DNA of 28,898 nucleotides from contig NZ_LR698973.1 of NCBI RefSeq assembly GCF_902381825.1, forward strand, positions 281,876 to 310,773, in the 5' to 3' direction. The notes below the pieces were generated by a model, which was not told the origin of the DNA, made no database searches, and was given only the letters and a program-made list of their open reading frames with translations. Of the stretch, positions 1 to 8,175 are shown piece by piece. The stretch is from Pseudocoprococcus catus (GTDB lineage: Bacteria; Bacillota; Clostridia; Lachnospirales; Lachnospiraceae). The first letter of the stretch is position 1, and each line of letters starts with the position of its first letter. A program made the translations under genes and the position numbers.

Positions 1-94
1 AAATCTCTTAAAACAGGTGAAATCTCAATCGGAAGTTGTTTAATGGAGAATATATGAAGAAGAGAATAATCTTATAACGAAAGGACTATAATTC

Positions 95-757
95 ATGAGT
101 AGAATACTTTTGGTGGAAGATGACACAATGATTGCTTCGGGGATTCTGTATGCACTTGAGACAGAAGGTTATGAAACAAATCATGCCACAGGTATAAAAG
201 ATGCCGGAAGTTTAATTGAACATTATAATTTTGACCTGGCAATTATAGATATGCAGCTTCCGGATGGAACTGGATTTGATGTAAGTGAGATATTCAAAAA
301 TAATGCTACATCTGTGATTTTCCTGACAGTTGTGGATGATGAAAATACAATTGTGAGGGCATTTGATGAAGGAGCACAGGATTATATTGTAAAACCTTTC
401 AGAATTCGAGAACTTTTGGCGAGAGTTCGGCGCATTTTATCTGTCAATATCAAAAATGGAGAGAAGGATAACATAATCTATATGGGTCATGCAGCCATCC
501 ATACAGATGAGGCAAAAGTTTATGTGAATGATAAAATCATAGAACTTACAGCATTGGAATATCGGTTGCTGCTTATTTTTGCGAGTAATAAAGGAATCCT
601 TTTGACAAGGCAGCAGATTCTTGACAAAATATGGGACGCAGACGGCAACTTTGTTGAGGATAATACACTTACCGTTTATGTGAAACGGCTGCGGGAGAAA
701 CTTGGAGAGGCAATACACATTGAGACTGTGAGAGGAATGGGATATCGTGTGGATTAA
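95..757 (+). CDS. OmpR-family response regulator
   Basis: DNA-binding response regulator of the OmpR/PhoB class, 220 aa. The receiver domain (about residues 1-120) shows the acidic pocket E8-D9-D10, phospho-acceptor D52 in IIDMQLPDG, a conserved Thr after IFL, and the Lys in DYIVKPF. The C-terminal winged helix (about 125-220) has LTALEYRLLLIF and ends VETV-RGMGYR-like, typical of the family. The ATG is preceded by GAAAGGA at a suitable distance. The kinase gene begins inside its last codons, so the pair is translationally coupled. The ABC pair downstream suggests it senses or answers cell-envelope peptide stress; its likely target is the dyad at 1583-1619. Family assignment is firm; the ligand is unknown. 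Confidence 0.95.
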   Translation: MSRILLVEDDTMIASGILYALETEGYETNHATGIKDAGSLIEHYNFDLAIIDMQLPDGTGFDVSEIFKNNATSVIFLTVVDDENTIVRAFDEGAQDYIVKPFRIRELLARVRRILSVNIKNGEKDNIIYMGHAAIHTDEAKVYVNDKIIELTALEYRLLLIFASNKGILLTRQQILDKIWDADGNFVEDNTLTVYVKRLREKLGEAIHIETVRGMGYRVD

Positions 758-1571
758 GAAAAAAGAGATAGAGCAGTTGTCGGAGTTTGTGAAAGGCTAT
801 AGTTCCGGCGAGGAACTGGATATTCGAGTGAATAAGGAAGGCTCTTTTAACATATTAAAAAATGATATTTATGCTCTAGTGAACACGAAAAATGAACAGA
901 TAAAGGCAGTTGAGATAGAAAGAGACAGTCTCTCTGACTATATGGCAGATATTTCCCATCAGTTAAAAACACCGATTACTTCAATGATGATTATGGCGGA
1001 TTTATTGGAGGAGGCAGAGCCGGAAAAACAGACAGAGTTCATTCATAACATACAGGTTTCGTTAAATAAAATGGAGTGGCTTGTAGGGGCACTTCTTAAG
1101 ATGGCAAAGCTTGATGCCCATGCAATTGATTTTATCAAAAATGACATCCGCACGTCAGAACTTTTAGAGGCGGTAAAACCATCGGTGGAAATCCTATTGG
1201 ATATCCACAATCTGACCATAGAGCTGAAACAGGATTGCATCATACATTGTGATAAACGCTGGACCACAGAAGCACTTACGAACATTATCAAAAATGCGAT
1301 CGAATATTCACCGGATGGAAGTGTGATTGAGATTGACAGCGGAGAAAATCCCATGTATAGCTGGATTTCAGTTAAGGACAGCGGTATGGGAATGGACAAA
1401 ACAGAGTATGCTGCTCTTTTTAAACGGTTTGAAAATTCTACCAATGAAAATGGATTTGGAATCGGGATGCCGCTTGCACTCTCTATTCTGAAAGGACAGG
1501 GTGGCGACATTGATGTTGATTTTGGAGGCAGGGGAGAGGGAACGACTTTTATTTTAAAATTTTTTAAGTGA
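747..1571 (+). CDS. Sensor histidine kinase, short, no membrane segment
   Basis: Histidine kinase of 274 aa that phosphorylates the upstream regulator. The H-box ADISHQLKTPIT places the phospho-acceptor at H71; the N-box is NIIKNAIEYSPDG and the G-boxes are DSGMGMD and GFGIGMPLAL. It starts with GTG, overlapping the regulator stop by 11 nt. The first 65 residues look like a linker/HAMP remnant plus coiled coil, and I see no transmembrane helix or extracellular sensor. Many peptide-sensing kinases of Firmicutes sense through their ABC permease rather than a domain of their own, and the adjacent permease with a large extracellular loop fits that. The missing membrane part could also mean 5' erosion, but the neat overlap with the regulator argues against it. 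Confidence 0.93.
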   Translation: MWIKKKEIEQLSEFVKGYSSGEELDIRVNKEGSFNILKNDIYALVNTKNEQIKAVEIERDSLSDYMADISHQLKTPITSMMIMADLLEEAEPEKQTEFIHNIQVSLNKMEWLVGALLKMAKLDAHAIDFIKNDIRTSELLEAVKPSVEILLDIHNLTIELKQDCIIHCDKRWTTEALTNIIKNAIEYSPDGSVIEIDSGENPMYSWISVKDSGMGMDKTEYAALFKRFENSTNENGFGIGMPLALSILKGQGGDIDVDFGGRGEGTTFILKFFK

Positions 1572-1582
1572 ATTGTTTCTAA

Positions 1583-1619
1583 GTGACAAAATTGTCACAA
1601 TAATAATTTCTTTTGTCAC
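1583..1619. promoter_or_regulatory. Likely response-regulator operator upstream of ABC operon
   Basis: The gap between the kinase and the ATPase holds the dyad GTGACAA-AA-TTGTCAC (1583-1598). A second TTGTCAC lies at 1613-1619, exactly 21 bp (two helical turns) after the first. Tandem heptamers two turns apart upstream of a transporter are the normal target of an OmpR-class dimer. The role is inferred from position and symmetry. Confidence 0.6.
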
Positions 1620-1670
1620 AGAACAGTCATTTTGCATTGCTAGGATGGTATTTGAAAAAGGAGGACTACA

Positions 1671-2351
1671 ATGGCTGTTTTAGAAGTGAAGGAATTAACA
1701 AAGAAATATGGTGAAGGCGAATCGGAAGTGATTGCGCTTGATCATGTGTCTTTTTCGGTAGAAAGAGGAGAATTTGTTGCAATCATCGGAGCATCCGGTT
1801 CCGGGAAATCGACACTTATGAATATGATTGGCGGAATTGATTATCCAACAAGCGGTTCTATTATCATTGATGGAAATGAGATACAAGCAATGAGTGAGGA
1901 TGAACTTGCAATTTTCCGAAGAAGAAATCTGGGGATTGTTTATCAGTTTTATAATCTGATACCCACTCTTACTGCGGAGGAAAATATTGCGCTGCCATGG
2001 AAATTAGATGGAAGAAAAGAGAATAAGGAACGGCTTTCTGAGATTGTGAATATGTTGGGTCTTGAGAAAAGGGCAAAACATCTGCCGGGACAAATGTCTG
2101 GAGGTCAGCAGCAAAGAGTATCCATAGGAAGGGCACTTATAAACGAGCCGGCATTTATTCTTGCAGATGAGCCGACGGGAAATCTTGATAGTAAAACAAG
2201 CAGAGAGATTCTGGATATTTTGAAGTTCACCAATCAGAAATATAAGCAGACTATTCTTCTTGTCACACATGACGAAAAGATAGCGCTGCAGGCGAACCGA
2301 ATCATCACGATCGGAGATGGAAAAATCATAAAAGACGAGGTGATGAAGTAA
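1671..2351 (+). CDS. ABC transporter ATP-binding protein (MacB/BceA type)
   Basis: Nucleotide-binding subunit of 226 aa that powers the following permease. It has the Walker A motif GASGSGKST, the Q-loop in IVYQFYNLIP, the signature SGGQQQRVSIGRAL, Walker B FILADEPTGNLD and the switch His in LLVTHDEK. The DEPTGNLD form and length match the LolD/MacB/BceA group that pairs with FtsX-fold permeases. The start has a strong AAAGGAGG site. Its stop codon overlaps the permease ATG by one base, so the two subunits are coupled. Likely role: detoxification or sensing of peptide antibiotics; substrate unproven. Confidence 0.95.
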   Translation: MAVLEVKELTKKYGEGESEVIALDHVSFSVERGEFVAIIGASGSGKSTLMNMIGGIDYPTSGSIIIDGNEIQAMSEDELAIFRRRNLGIVYQFYNLIPTLTAEENIALPWKLDGRKENKERLSEIVNMLGLEKRAKHLPGQMSGGQQQRVSIGRALINEPAFILADEPTGNLDSKTSREILDILKFTNQKYKQTILLVTHDEKIALQANRIITIGDGKIIKDEVMK

Positions 2352-4339
2352 TGAAAATAACAGCACAACTCGCCTTAAGCCAGATGAAAGTGAATAAAAA
2401 AAGAACGATTGCAGGAATTTTTGCAATCGCACTTGCAACATCACTTATTACAACTGTAATGTGCTTTGTGACAAGCGCAAATAAGATGCTTACGGATTTT
2501 CTTGGTTCGGATTATGGAGAATATGGAGGAGCATATTCTCTCATGCTTGCAATACCGGCACTGCTTTTAGGTCTTCTTATTGCAGCAATGTCGATTACTG
2601 TAATATCCAATATATTTTCTGCTAGTGCCAATAAGCGGATTCAGGAGTTTGGTATTTTAAAATGTGTTGGTGCAACAGGCAGACAGATAAGGGCAAGTGT
2701 TATCTATGAGAGTTTATGGCTTAGTCTGACAGCCATCCCGCTTGGACTCATTGCAGGAACTATACTTGGTTATATTAGTGTGAAATTTACAGGACATTTT
2801 ATTTCCGATATCAATGATGCTGCAAAAGAAATTATTATGAGACCTTTTACCTTTTCCCTGCCCTTTCATATATCTGTGTGGACATATTTGTTTGCAGGTG
2901 TATTTTCGTTTTGCATTGTATTATTCTCTGCATACAGACCAGCTAAAAAGGTTGGTAAATTTACTGCTATCCAGTGTGTAAAAGGGATTGGAGCAGGTAC
3001 AGTTTTGAAAGAGATCCAAGTAAAAGACAGCTTTATCCAAAAAATATTTGGATGTGAGTCTGCAATTGCCTATAAAAACATGAAAAGAAACAGATACGGC
3101 TATAAGGCAACGATACGTGCATTGTCACTTGGGATTTTACTTTTTCTGTTAACCGGAGGATTATCCGGTCAGGCAAAGGAATTTCAAGAATGGATGACAC
3201 CAAAATCAAAAGAAATGATGGTGGATTATTCTTCCAATTACGATATCGAGGTAAATGCGAAAACAGGGAAAGAAGAGAGAAAAATAAGCCGACCTGTTAC
3301 ATCAGACCAATATAATGAAATTACACAAAAGCTGGAAAAGTACGGGATAGATGTATATGGTGTTGGAGCAGATACTTTTACCTACAATGCGTTATTAGAT
3401 AAAAATACATTAACAGAGGATATGCTGCAGGTTCCGAAATTTTCTGATGATAATGGGGAAACAAGGACAGAAATCGTGTCCGTTGATGATGAACTCTATA
3501 AAAAACTGTGTGACAGGGCAGGCGCAGAATATGGAAGTATCCTTTTGCTGAACACTTACCAATATAATGACAATGGAGAGTATACGTCGATAAAACCTTT
3601 TAAAGATGATGTGACACAGATTTCCCTGATAAACGCAGCCAATGAGAAGAACACACTTACAATTGGTGGTATTTTAGAACAGTCCGATTTAAAGGAATAT
3701 GGTTTTGGGGAAGAGACACCATATCCGGTCAGAATTGTCGTACCTGATGCGGATGCGAGGTATTTTGACTGGTTTAGTATGCCATCAGATGAAGATGATT
3801 ATACAGAATATGCCAGAAGTGTCATGGATGAATATTTTCCGATTGTGGCAGAGGATTCTTATGTAGAGCAGGGATATACCGTGAGAATTGCCCGCACAGA
3901 TGCTATGATTAAAATGCTCAATATAGCTATAGTTCTTGCTGAAATTGTGATGTATGGCTTTGTTATCCTGCTCCTTCTCATGGGATTTACAAGTGTAATT
4001 AGTACGCTGACGACAAATATCAGAATCAGAAGCCGGGAGTTTGCTGTGTTAAAGAGTGTTGGAATGACAAATAAATCACTTTGCAGGATGTTATATAGTG
4101 AAAGTATTTTTTGCGTTCTAAATGCACTTGTTCCGGGAGTTATACTTGGAATTGCAATTCCATTTTTAATTAATTTATCCATTCGGAAGGCTTTCCCGGT
4201 ATTGTATCATATTCCGTGGGCGGCATTATTTGGGGGTATATTTGTTTTGATAGGAATTGTGTTTTTTATCACACGAACTGAAATTCACAAGTTAAGAGAT
4301 AAAAGTATTATTGATGAAATAAGAATGGATATTGTATAA
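2351..4339 (+). CDS. FtsX-like ABC transporter permease
   Basis: Membrane subunit of 662 aa. An N-terminal helix (about residues 20-42) precedes three helices in the first FtsX unit, including the signature FGILKCVGAT. After further helices (to about residue 275) a region of roughly 240 hydrophilic residues lies outside the membrane, and a second FtsX unit follows (about 525-650) with the matching signature REFAVLKSVGMT. The large extracellular domain and duplicated FtsX units are those of the BceB/VanZ-neighbour type peptide exporters and sensors. With the upstream kinase lacking its own sensor, this domain is the probable ligand detector. It is the last gene of the module; no clear terminator follows. 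Confidence 0.92.
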   Translation: MKITAQLALSQMKVNKKRTIAGIFAIALATSLITTVMCFVTSANKMLTDFLGSDYGEYGGAYSLMLAIPALLLGLLIAAMSITVISNIFSASANKRIQEFGILKCVGATGRQIRASVIYESLWLSLTAIPLGLIAGTILGYISVKFTGHFISDINDAAKEIIMRPFTFSLPFHISVWTYLFAGVFSFCIVLFSAYRPAKKVGKFTAIQCVKGIGAGTVLKEIQVKDSFIQKIFGCESAIAYKNMKRNRYGYKATIRALSLGILLFLLTGGLSGQAKEFQEWMTPKSKEMMVDYSSNYDIEVNAKTGKEERKISRPVTSDQYNEITQKLEKYGIDVYGVGADTFTYNALLDKNTLTEDMLQVPKFSDDNGETRTEIVSVDDELYKKLCDRAGAEYGSILLLNTYQYNDNGEYTSIKPFKDDVTQISLINAANEKNTLTIGGILEQSDLKEYGFGEETPYPVRIVVPDADARYFDWFSMPSDEDDYTEYARSVMDEYFPIVAEDSYVEQGYTVRIARTDAMIKMLNIAIVLAEIVMYGFVILLLLMGFTSVISTLTTNIRIRSREFAVLKSVGMTNKSLCRMLYSESIFCVLNALVPGVILGIAIPFLINLSIRKAFPVLYHIPWAALFGGIFVLIGIVFFITRTEIHKLRDKSIIDEIRMDIV

Positions 4340-4501
4340 ATGTCAATGCTGTTGTGGTACATGTTGTATTCTGTGTAAATGGTATTCATGTTGTGTCTCC
4401 TTTAAATCCAAAAAAATATAGAAGCATTTCAATCAGTTCACCATGTCGTTTTTATTTTGTATTATACTGTTTTATAGGATTTTCTTGGTCTCCGCTGCCG
4501 C

Positions 4502-4647
4502 TCTTCGTTCCACTACGGTCGGTTCAGAGCCAACGTCCACTGGACGTTGTGAACCGGTCGGCACAGAGCAGATGTCCACCGGACATCTTATGGTCTTCGC
4601 TTCGCTACGGTCGGTGCAAAGCGGACATCCACCGGATGTCCTGCACC
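4502..4647. repeat. Three tandem nested-hairpin repeat units
   Basis: Three units share the lead-in CGGTCGG-NNCA-NAGC and then a perfect short palindrome: 4531-4549 (arms CAACGTCCA/TGGACGTTG), 4570-4588 (AGATGTCC/GGACATCT) and 4623-4641 (GGACATCC/GGATGTCC). In units 1 and 3 an outer stem encloses the inner one after a four-base bulge: GGTTCA with TGAACC (4521-4526/4550-4555) and GGTGCA with TGCACC (4613-4618/4642-4647). The paired changes preserve pairing, so the fold rather than the sequence seems conserved. The leads at 4502-4530 and 4594-4622 are imperfect direct repeats. Confidence 0.75.
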
Positions 4648-4702
4648 CTTGTATTTTCCCTTATCAGAGTTTTAAGCTGCCGATGAAAGGCACAGAACTG
4701 GA

Positions 4703-4960
4703 TTATGGAATGTGTAAGATGTGTTTGTATAGGAAGCAAATGGAAGAATTATAAAAGTTGCAGGTTGCAGATGAAAGACCAGAATTACGTTTTTCTAATA
4801 TAAATGATCTGGCATCCTGCAGAGATAAATCTTCCATTGATTTATAGCCTGTCCACTTCATAAAGTGACGTATGTTGTTGATATAGGTATCTGCAGTCCG
4901 GGAGGACCTGTTACGAATCAGGCATTCCTCTCTGAGCTTGTTAAAATATTTTTCGTACAT
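4703..4960 (-). pseudogene. Truncated tyrosine recombinase (N-terminal SAM-like domain only)
   Basis: An 85-residue frame equal to the core-binding N-terminal domain of phage-integrase-type recombinases: an YFNKLREECLIRNRSSRT-type first helix, then TYINNIRHFMKWTG, LSLQDARSFILEKR and a final helix ending at HILHIP. The catalytic domain carrying Arg...His-x-x-Arg...Tyr is absent; the frame stops at a TAA exactly where the linker to it should begin, and nothing like it follows on the minus strand. Full proteins of this type are about 280-330 aa. The ATG has a good GGAGG site at 5007-5011 in opposite sense, embedded in an inverted repeat. It is probably the remnant of a transposon that carried a tyrosine recombinase. 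Confidence 0.7.
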
Positions 4961-4966
4961 AATAAA

Positions 4967-5011
4967 CCTCCATGATAATAGTAACGTTAATGAGTCACTG
5001 CATCATGGAGG
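4967..5011 (-). promoter_or_regulatory. Inverted repeat masking the recombinase ribosome site
   Basis: CCTCCATGAT at 4967-4976 and ATCATGGAGG at 5002-5011 are perfect 10-bp complements with a 25-base loop. On the minus strand the GGAGG nearest the recombinase start (4960) is one arm, so a folded transcript would hide the Shine-Dalgarno sequence and could limit recombinase synthesis. Known transposases use such masking; its role here is inferred. Confidence 0.5.
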
Positions 5012-5171
5012 TCCACGTATCAAAGATACCCTCTTGTGAAAACGAGATTCTGGTGTTATTCTATTCATGGCAGTGTTAATGATGATCCTGTTCAATTGTT
5101 ATTTTGTGGTGATTTAACAATACTACTTTTAGGACTCATTATCTACTGCCTTTTTTAAGTTAAAGAGAAAA

Positions 5172-5203
5172 CTGCGCCACAGCCTTCGAAGGCCATCGCG
5201 CAG
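5172..5203. repeat. Palindromic stem with symmetric internal loop
   Basis: CTGCGC (5172-5177) pairs with GCGCAG (5198-5203), enclosing the perfect palindrome GCCTTCGAAGGC (5182-5193) across CACA/CATC internal loops. There is no T-run directly after it on either strand, so it is not a classic terminator. It could be a mobile-element end or an RNA structure ahead of the cyclase gene. Confidence 0.5.
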
Positions 5204-5323
5204 CGATTTAGTTCAATTTCAGTTTTTATAACAAATGATTATTAATATTATCTATTAATTTCACGCAAAGTTTGATAAAATATAAGTTAAGGTTCAGAAG
5301 AAAAAAGAAAGAATAGGTTTGCA

Positions 5324-6412
5324 ATGAATGGATATTTTTGTGTATTAACTATAATCGATTTTTTTATTTTGTGCTTTATGTGTATTCTCACATATTTGAG
5401 TGAATCACTTAGCAGAAAACAAAAGCGTGGTTTTTTATTGGCCTTTGTTCTGATTGCTGGAATTTCGATACTGGAAGTTATTACTCTTGTAGTGGACGGA
5501 TTGCCGCCTGCTTACCGCTGGTTGAATGTTGCATCCAATTATATGGGGTTTGGTCTGTCTCCGGCTGTGTGCATCTGTCTTGTGTATGTACTGGACAGGA
5601 AAACAGTCTTTCGTCGTAAGATCAGGACTGCGATACTTTTTGAAATCGGATATTTGATTTTCTTATTTGTTACTATCCCATACGGAATTGTATTCTCTGT
5701 GAGCGCAGACAATATTTATTCGCGTGGTCCACATTTTTATATATATATTATCATGTATTTTGGGGCAATTTTGTATCTTTCGGTATCTACGATTATCAAT
5801 GCCAGAGAATTTCAGAATCGCAGCAAATTGTTAATCTATCCGCTTTTTCTTTTTGTGATGGCAGAAACGATTATTCAGGTTGTTCTTCCGAAACTCCATG
5901 TTACCTGGTTATGTATTACACTGCTTTCTGTATTGTATTTTATTTATTGTAATGAAATGTGGAATCAGCTGGATGCACTCACCGGGCTATTGAACCAGAA
6001 TAGCTATCTTAGGAAGACGGGTGGGATGGGGTGTAAAGCAAGCGTGCTCGTAGTGTTTGATGTGGATGATTTCAAACAGATCAATGACAGTTATGGACAT
6101 GTGCAAGGGGATCTTTGCTTGGCTGAGATTGCAGAATGTATTAAAAAAGCTTACGCAAATTTTGGATATTGTTATCGCATAGGCGGTGATGAGTTTTGTG
6201 TACTTCTGAAAAACGCTGATAAGGAAGATTGGTGCAAACAGGAATTTTTACATCGGCTGGAAGAAAAGCGAAGAAAGATTACATTTTTACCAACGGTTTC
6301 TTATGGATCAGCTTCATTCTCAAGTGGGGACATTGTTGCTGTTAAAGATAAAGCCGATCGGGATATGTATCAATATAAATACGAGCGGAAAAATCGCAAT
6401 GGTATGGTGTAA
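5324..6412 (+). CDS. Membrane diguanylate cyclase (GGDEF)
   Basis: Makes c-di-GMP from two GTP. The first ~205 of 362 residues form about six hydrophobic helices with short loops and no recognised sensor family. The GGDEF domain (about 212-360) keeps the metal-site Asp in FDVDDF, the guanine/substrate stretch NDSYGH and an intact signature RIGGDEF (G287-F291), so it should be active. The RxxD inhibitory site expected just before the signature is not present (the stretch is AYANFGYCY), suggesting no product inhibition through that site. The ribosome site is weak (AGG only). The 3' end encodes half of its own terminator. Confidence 0.9.
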   Translation: MNGYFCVLTIIDFFILCFMCILTYLSESLSRKQKRGFLLAFVLIAGISILEVITLVVDGLPPAYRWLNVASNYMGFGLSPAVCICLVYVLDRKTVFRRKIRTAILFEIGYLIFLFVTIPYGIVFSVSADNIYSRGPHFYIYIIMYFGAILYLSVSTIINAREFQNRSKLLIYPLFLFVMAETIIQVVLPKLHVTWLCITLLSVLYFIYCNEMWNQLDALTGLLNQNSYLRKTGGMGCKASVLVVFDVDDFKQINDSYGHVQGDLCLAEIAECIKKAYANFGYCYRIGGDEFCVLLKNADKEDWCKQEFLHRLEEKRRKITFLPTVSYGSASFSSGDIVAVKDKADRDMYQYKYERKNRNGMV

Positions 6413-6437
6413 GAACGTGTATCATTGCGATTTTTTT
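6389..6437 (+). terminator. Rho-independent terminator overlapping the cyclase 3' end
   Basis: AAAAATCGCAATG (6389-6401), inside the last codons of the cyclase gene, pairs perfectly over 13 bp with CATTGCGATTTTT (6423-6435), followed by more T. The stop codon (6410-6412) sits in the loop. Confidence 0.85.
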
Positions 6438-6802
6438 ACCCTGATATTATCATAATATCAAAAAAAGGAAAAAGAATAATGTACTTTGAGTACGGAGAAA
6501 AAGAAATATGATCCGATTTTTATAGATAAAAAACATTCTGCGGAGTGGTATATATCTGAATTTGAAAAAAATGCTGAAAGGTTTCTTTACTGAATCTATA
6601 CCGGAAAAGTGCTATGATATAAGCATACAGTAAAAAAGGAGGAATGAAATCTGTGAAAAACGATAGTAGCGACGACAACGATAACCACTCTTATATGGTT
6701 TGCTCGTATGTGGCATATCTACGCCTTTTGCTGCGGCATCGGGTATAGGTGTGCTTTTTTTGTATGAAATGATTGTATGAACAGAACATAAAGGAGTTTG
6801 AA
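6438..6802 (+). other. Intergenic region, possible leader of the CNNM gene
   Basis: About 365 bases with no clear gene. A strong AAGGAGG at 6637-6643 precedes ATG (6644) and GTG (6653), opening a frame of about 31-34 codons rich in Asp/Asn that ends near 6751. Another frame over the same bases, closed upstream by a stop, would read as a short hydrophobic segment, as if a small membrane peptide had been frameshifted. A T-run lies at about 6755-6761 but I find no convincing stem. I could not match this leader to any metal or nucleotide riboswitch consensus I know. Confidence 0.35.
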
Positions 6803-8053
6803 ATGAATTATTTTGGAAGTATTTTCGCAATGGTGGTCTGCATTGCTATGTCTGCCTATTTCAGCGCCACAGAAACAGCGTTCTCGTCCCTGAACAAGAC
6901 CCGCCTCAAGGTGTTGGCGGACAATGGTAACAAGCGGGCAGCACTGGCGCTCAAGCTGTCCGAAGACTATAACAAGCTGATCACCACCATCCTGATCGGC
7001 AACAATATCGTGAATATCATGGTGGCGTCTATCGGCACACTTCTGTTCGTAGAACTTTACGGCGATATTGGCGCGACGGTTTCTACGGTCGTTGTAACAA
7101 TCGTTGTTTTGATTTTCGGTGAGATCACCCCCAAGAGTGTTGCGAAGGACACTCCTGAACGCTTTGCTTTGTTCAGCGCTCCGTTTATCCGCCTCTGGAT
7201 TTGTGTGCTGATGCCGCTGAATTTTCTTTTTTCCCAGTGGAAAAAGCTGGTTTCCCGCTTTTTCAAGACAGATGATGACGCAAAAATGTCCCATGAGGAA
7301 CTGCTTCTTTTCATGGAGGATATGGAGCAGGACGGCGGCATTGATGAAAACGAGGGCGAGCTGTTGCGTAACGCCCTTGAATTCCGCGATCTGACGGCGG
7401 CGGAAATTCTGACCCATCGAATTGACTTGGAGGCCGTGGAAATCGACGAGAGTCATGAGAAAATAGCCAGAGCTTTTACACAGTCTCGCTGTTCCCGTCT
7501 GTTGGTCTACCGGGATACCATCGATCAGATTGTCGGTGTTCTTCATCAGAAGGACTTCTATATCAACGGCAAGATGACGGATCAGCCTATTACAGAGATC
7601 ATGACGGAACCGTTGTTCGTCTATCAGCACACAAAAATCCGGGATATTTTGAAAATGCTTCAGCATCAGAAGTCTCATGTCGCCGTCGTTGTAGATGATT
7701 TCGGTGGAACGCTTGGTATTGTTACGATGGAGGATATTCTGGAAGAACTGGTTGGTGAAATTTGGGACGAACACGACGAGGTGGAAGAAGATTTTGAAAA
7801 GCTGGACGAGAACACCTACCGCGTGGACTGCTCCGTCAGCTTGGAGGATTTTATGGAATTCTTTGATGTCAGGCTGGAATCGGACAGTGTTTCTGTCGGC
7901 GGCTGGGTCATGGAGCAACTGAATAGAGTCCCTGCCAGGGGCGATTTTTTTGCTGTACAGAATTTAGAAATCACGGTCTCTGATCTGAGTGCTTACAGGG
8001 TATCTTTCATTACAGTCAGGCAATGCGACGTGTGTTTGGACTGTGCACAATAA
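6803..8053 (+). CDS. CNNM/CorC (HlyC) family transporter, CBS-pair protein
   Basis: Membrane protein of 416 aa in the family linked to magnesium/cobalt transport or efflux and loosely called hemolysin C. The DUF21/CNNM domain (about 1-180) opens with SAYFSATETAFSSLN, as usual, and includes FGEITPKSVAK. A CBS pair follows (about 200-330; YRDTIDQIVGVLHQKD and VVDDFGGTLGIVTMEDILEELVGEI), then the CorC_HlyC C-terminal domain. I start it at the ATG with AAGGAG seven bases before, rather than an upstream TTG. Codon usage is richer in G/C than the flanks, like the next gene, so both may have been acquired together. The transported ion is not deducible. Confidence 0.92.
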   Translation: MNYFGSIFAMVVCIAMSAYFSATETAFSSLNKTRLKVLADNGNKRAALALKLSEDYNKLITTILIGNNIVNIMVASIGTLLFVELYGDIGATVSTVVVTIVVLIFGEITPKSVAKDTPERFALFSAPFIRLWICVLMPLNFLFSQWKKLVSRFFKTDDDAKMSHEELLLFMEDMEQDGGIDENEGELLRNALEFRDLTAAEILTHRIDLEAVEIDESHEKIARAFTQSRCSRLLVYRDTIDQIVGVLHQKDFYINGKMTDQPITEIMTEPLFVYQHTKIRDILKMLQHQKSHVAVVVDDFGGTLGIVTMEDILEELVGEIWDEHDEVEEDFEKLDENTYRVDCSVSLEDFMEFFDVRLESDSVSVGGWVMEQLNRVPARGDFFAVQNLEITVSDLSAYRVSFITVRQCDVCLDCAQ

Positions 8054-8175
8054 AGCTGTCGCGCGATTCACAGGGAGTGAGGATGATGTCAGAAGCATCG
8101 GCAACTTCCAGAACTCGCTGGAAACTACTTCGTTGCTGAAAGAACTGGGGGGGCATACTGACAGAAAGGAAAAAA

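Larger units (their letters stand above)
4340..5323. other. Gene-poor stretch with mobile-element debris
   Basis: About 980 bases without an intact gene. It holds a set of nested hairpins (4502-4647), a truncated recombinase on the minus strand (4703-4960), an inverted repeat covering the ribosome site of that recombinase (4967-5011) and a compact palindromic stem (5172-5203). Short open frames across the hairpins have low-complexity, Arg/Ser/Cys-rich translations and no ribosome binding site, so I treat them as non-coding. Confidence 0.7.

Noticed and set aside
4443..4754. Plus-strand open frames of about 100 codons across the hairpin repeats
   Set aside because: They run through palindromes, have no ribosome site and give low-complexity translations; they overlap the antisense recombinase remnant.
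6644..6751. Short Asp/Asn-rich ORF after a strong AAGGAGG
   Set aside because: The ATG is too close to the site, the peptide matches nothing I know and a competing frame looks equally plausible. It is kept only as a note in the leader entry.
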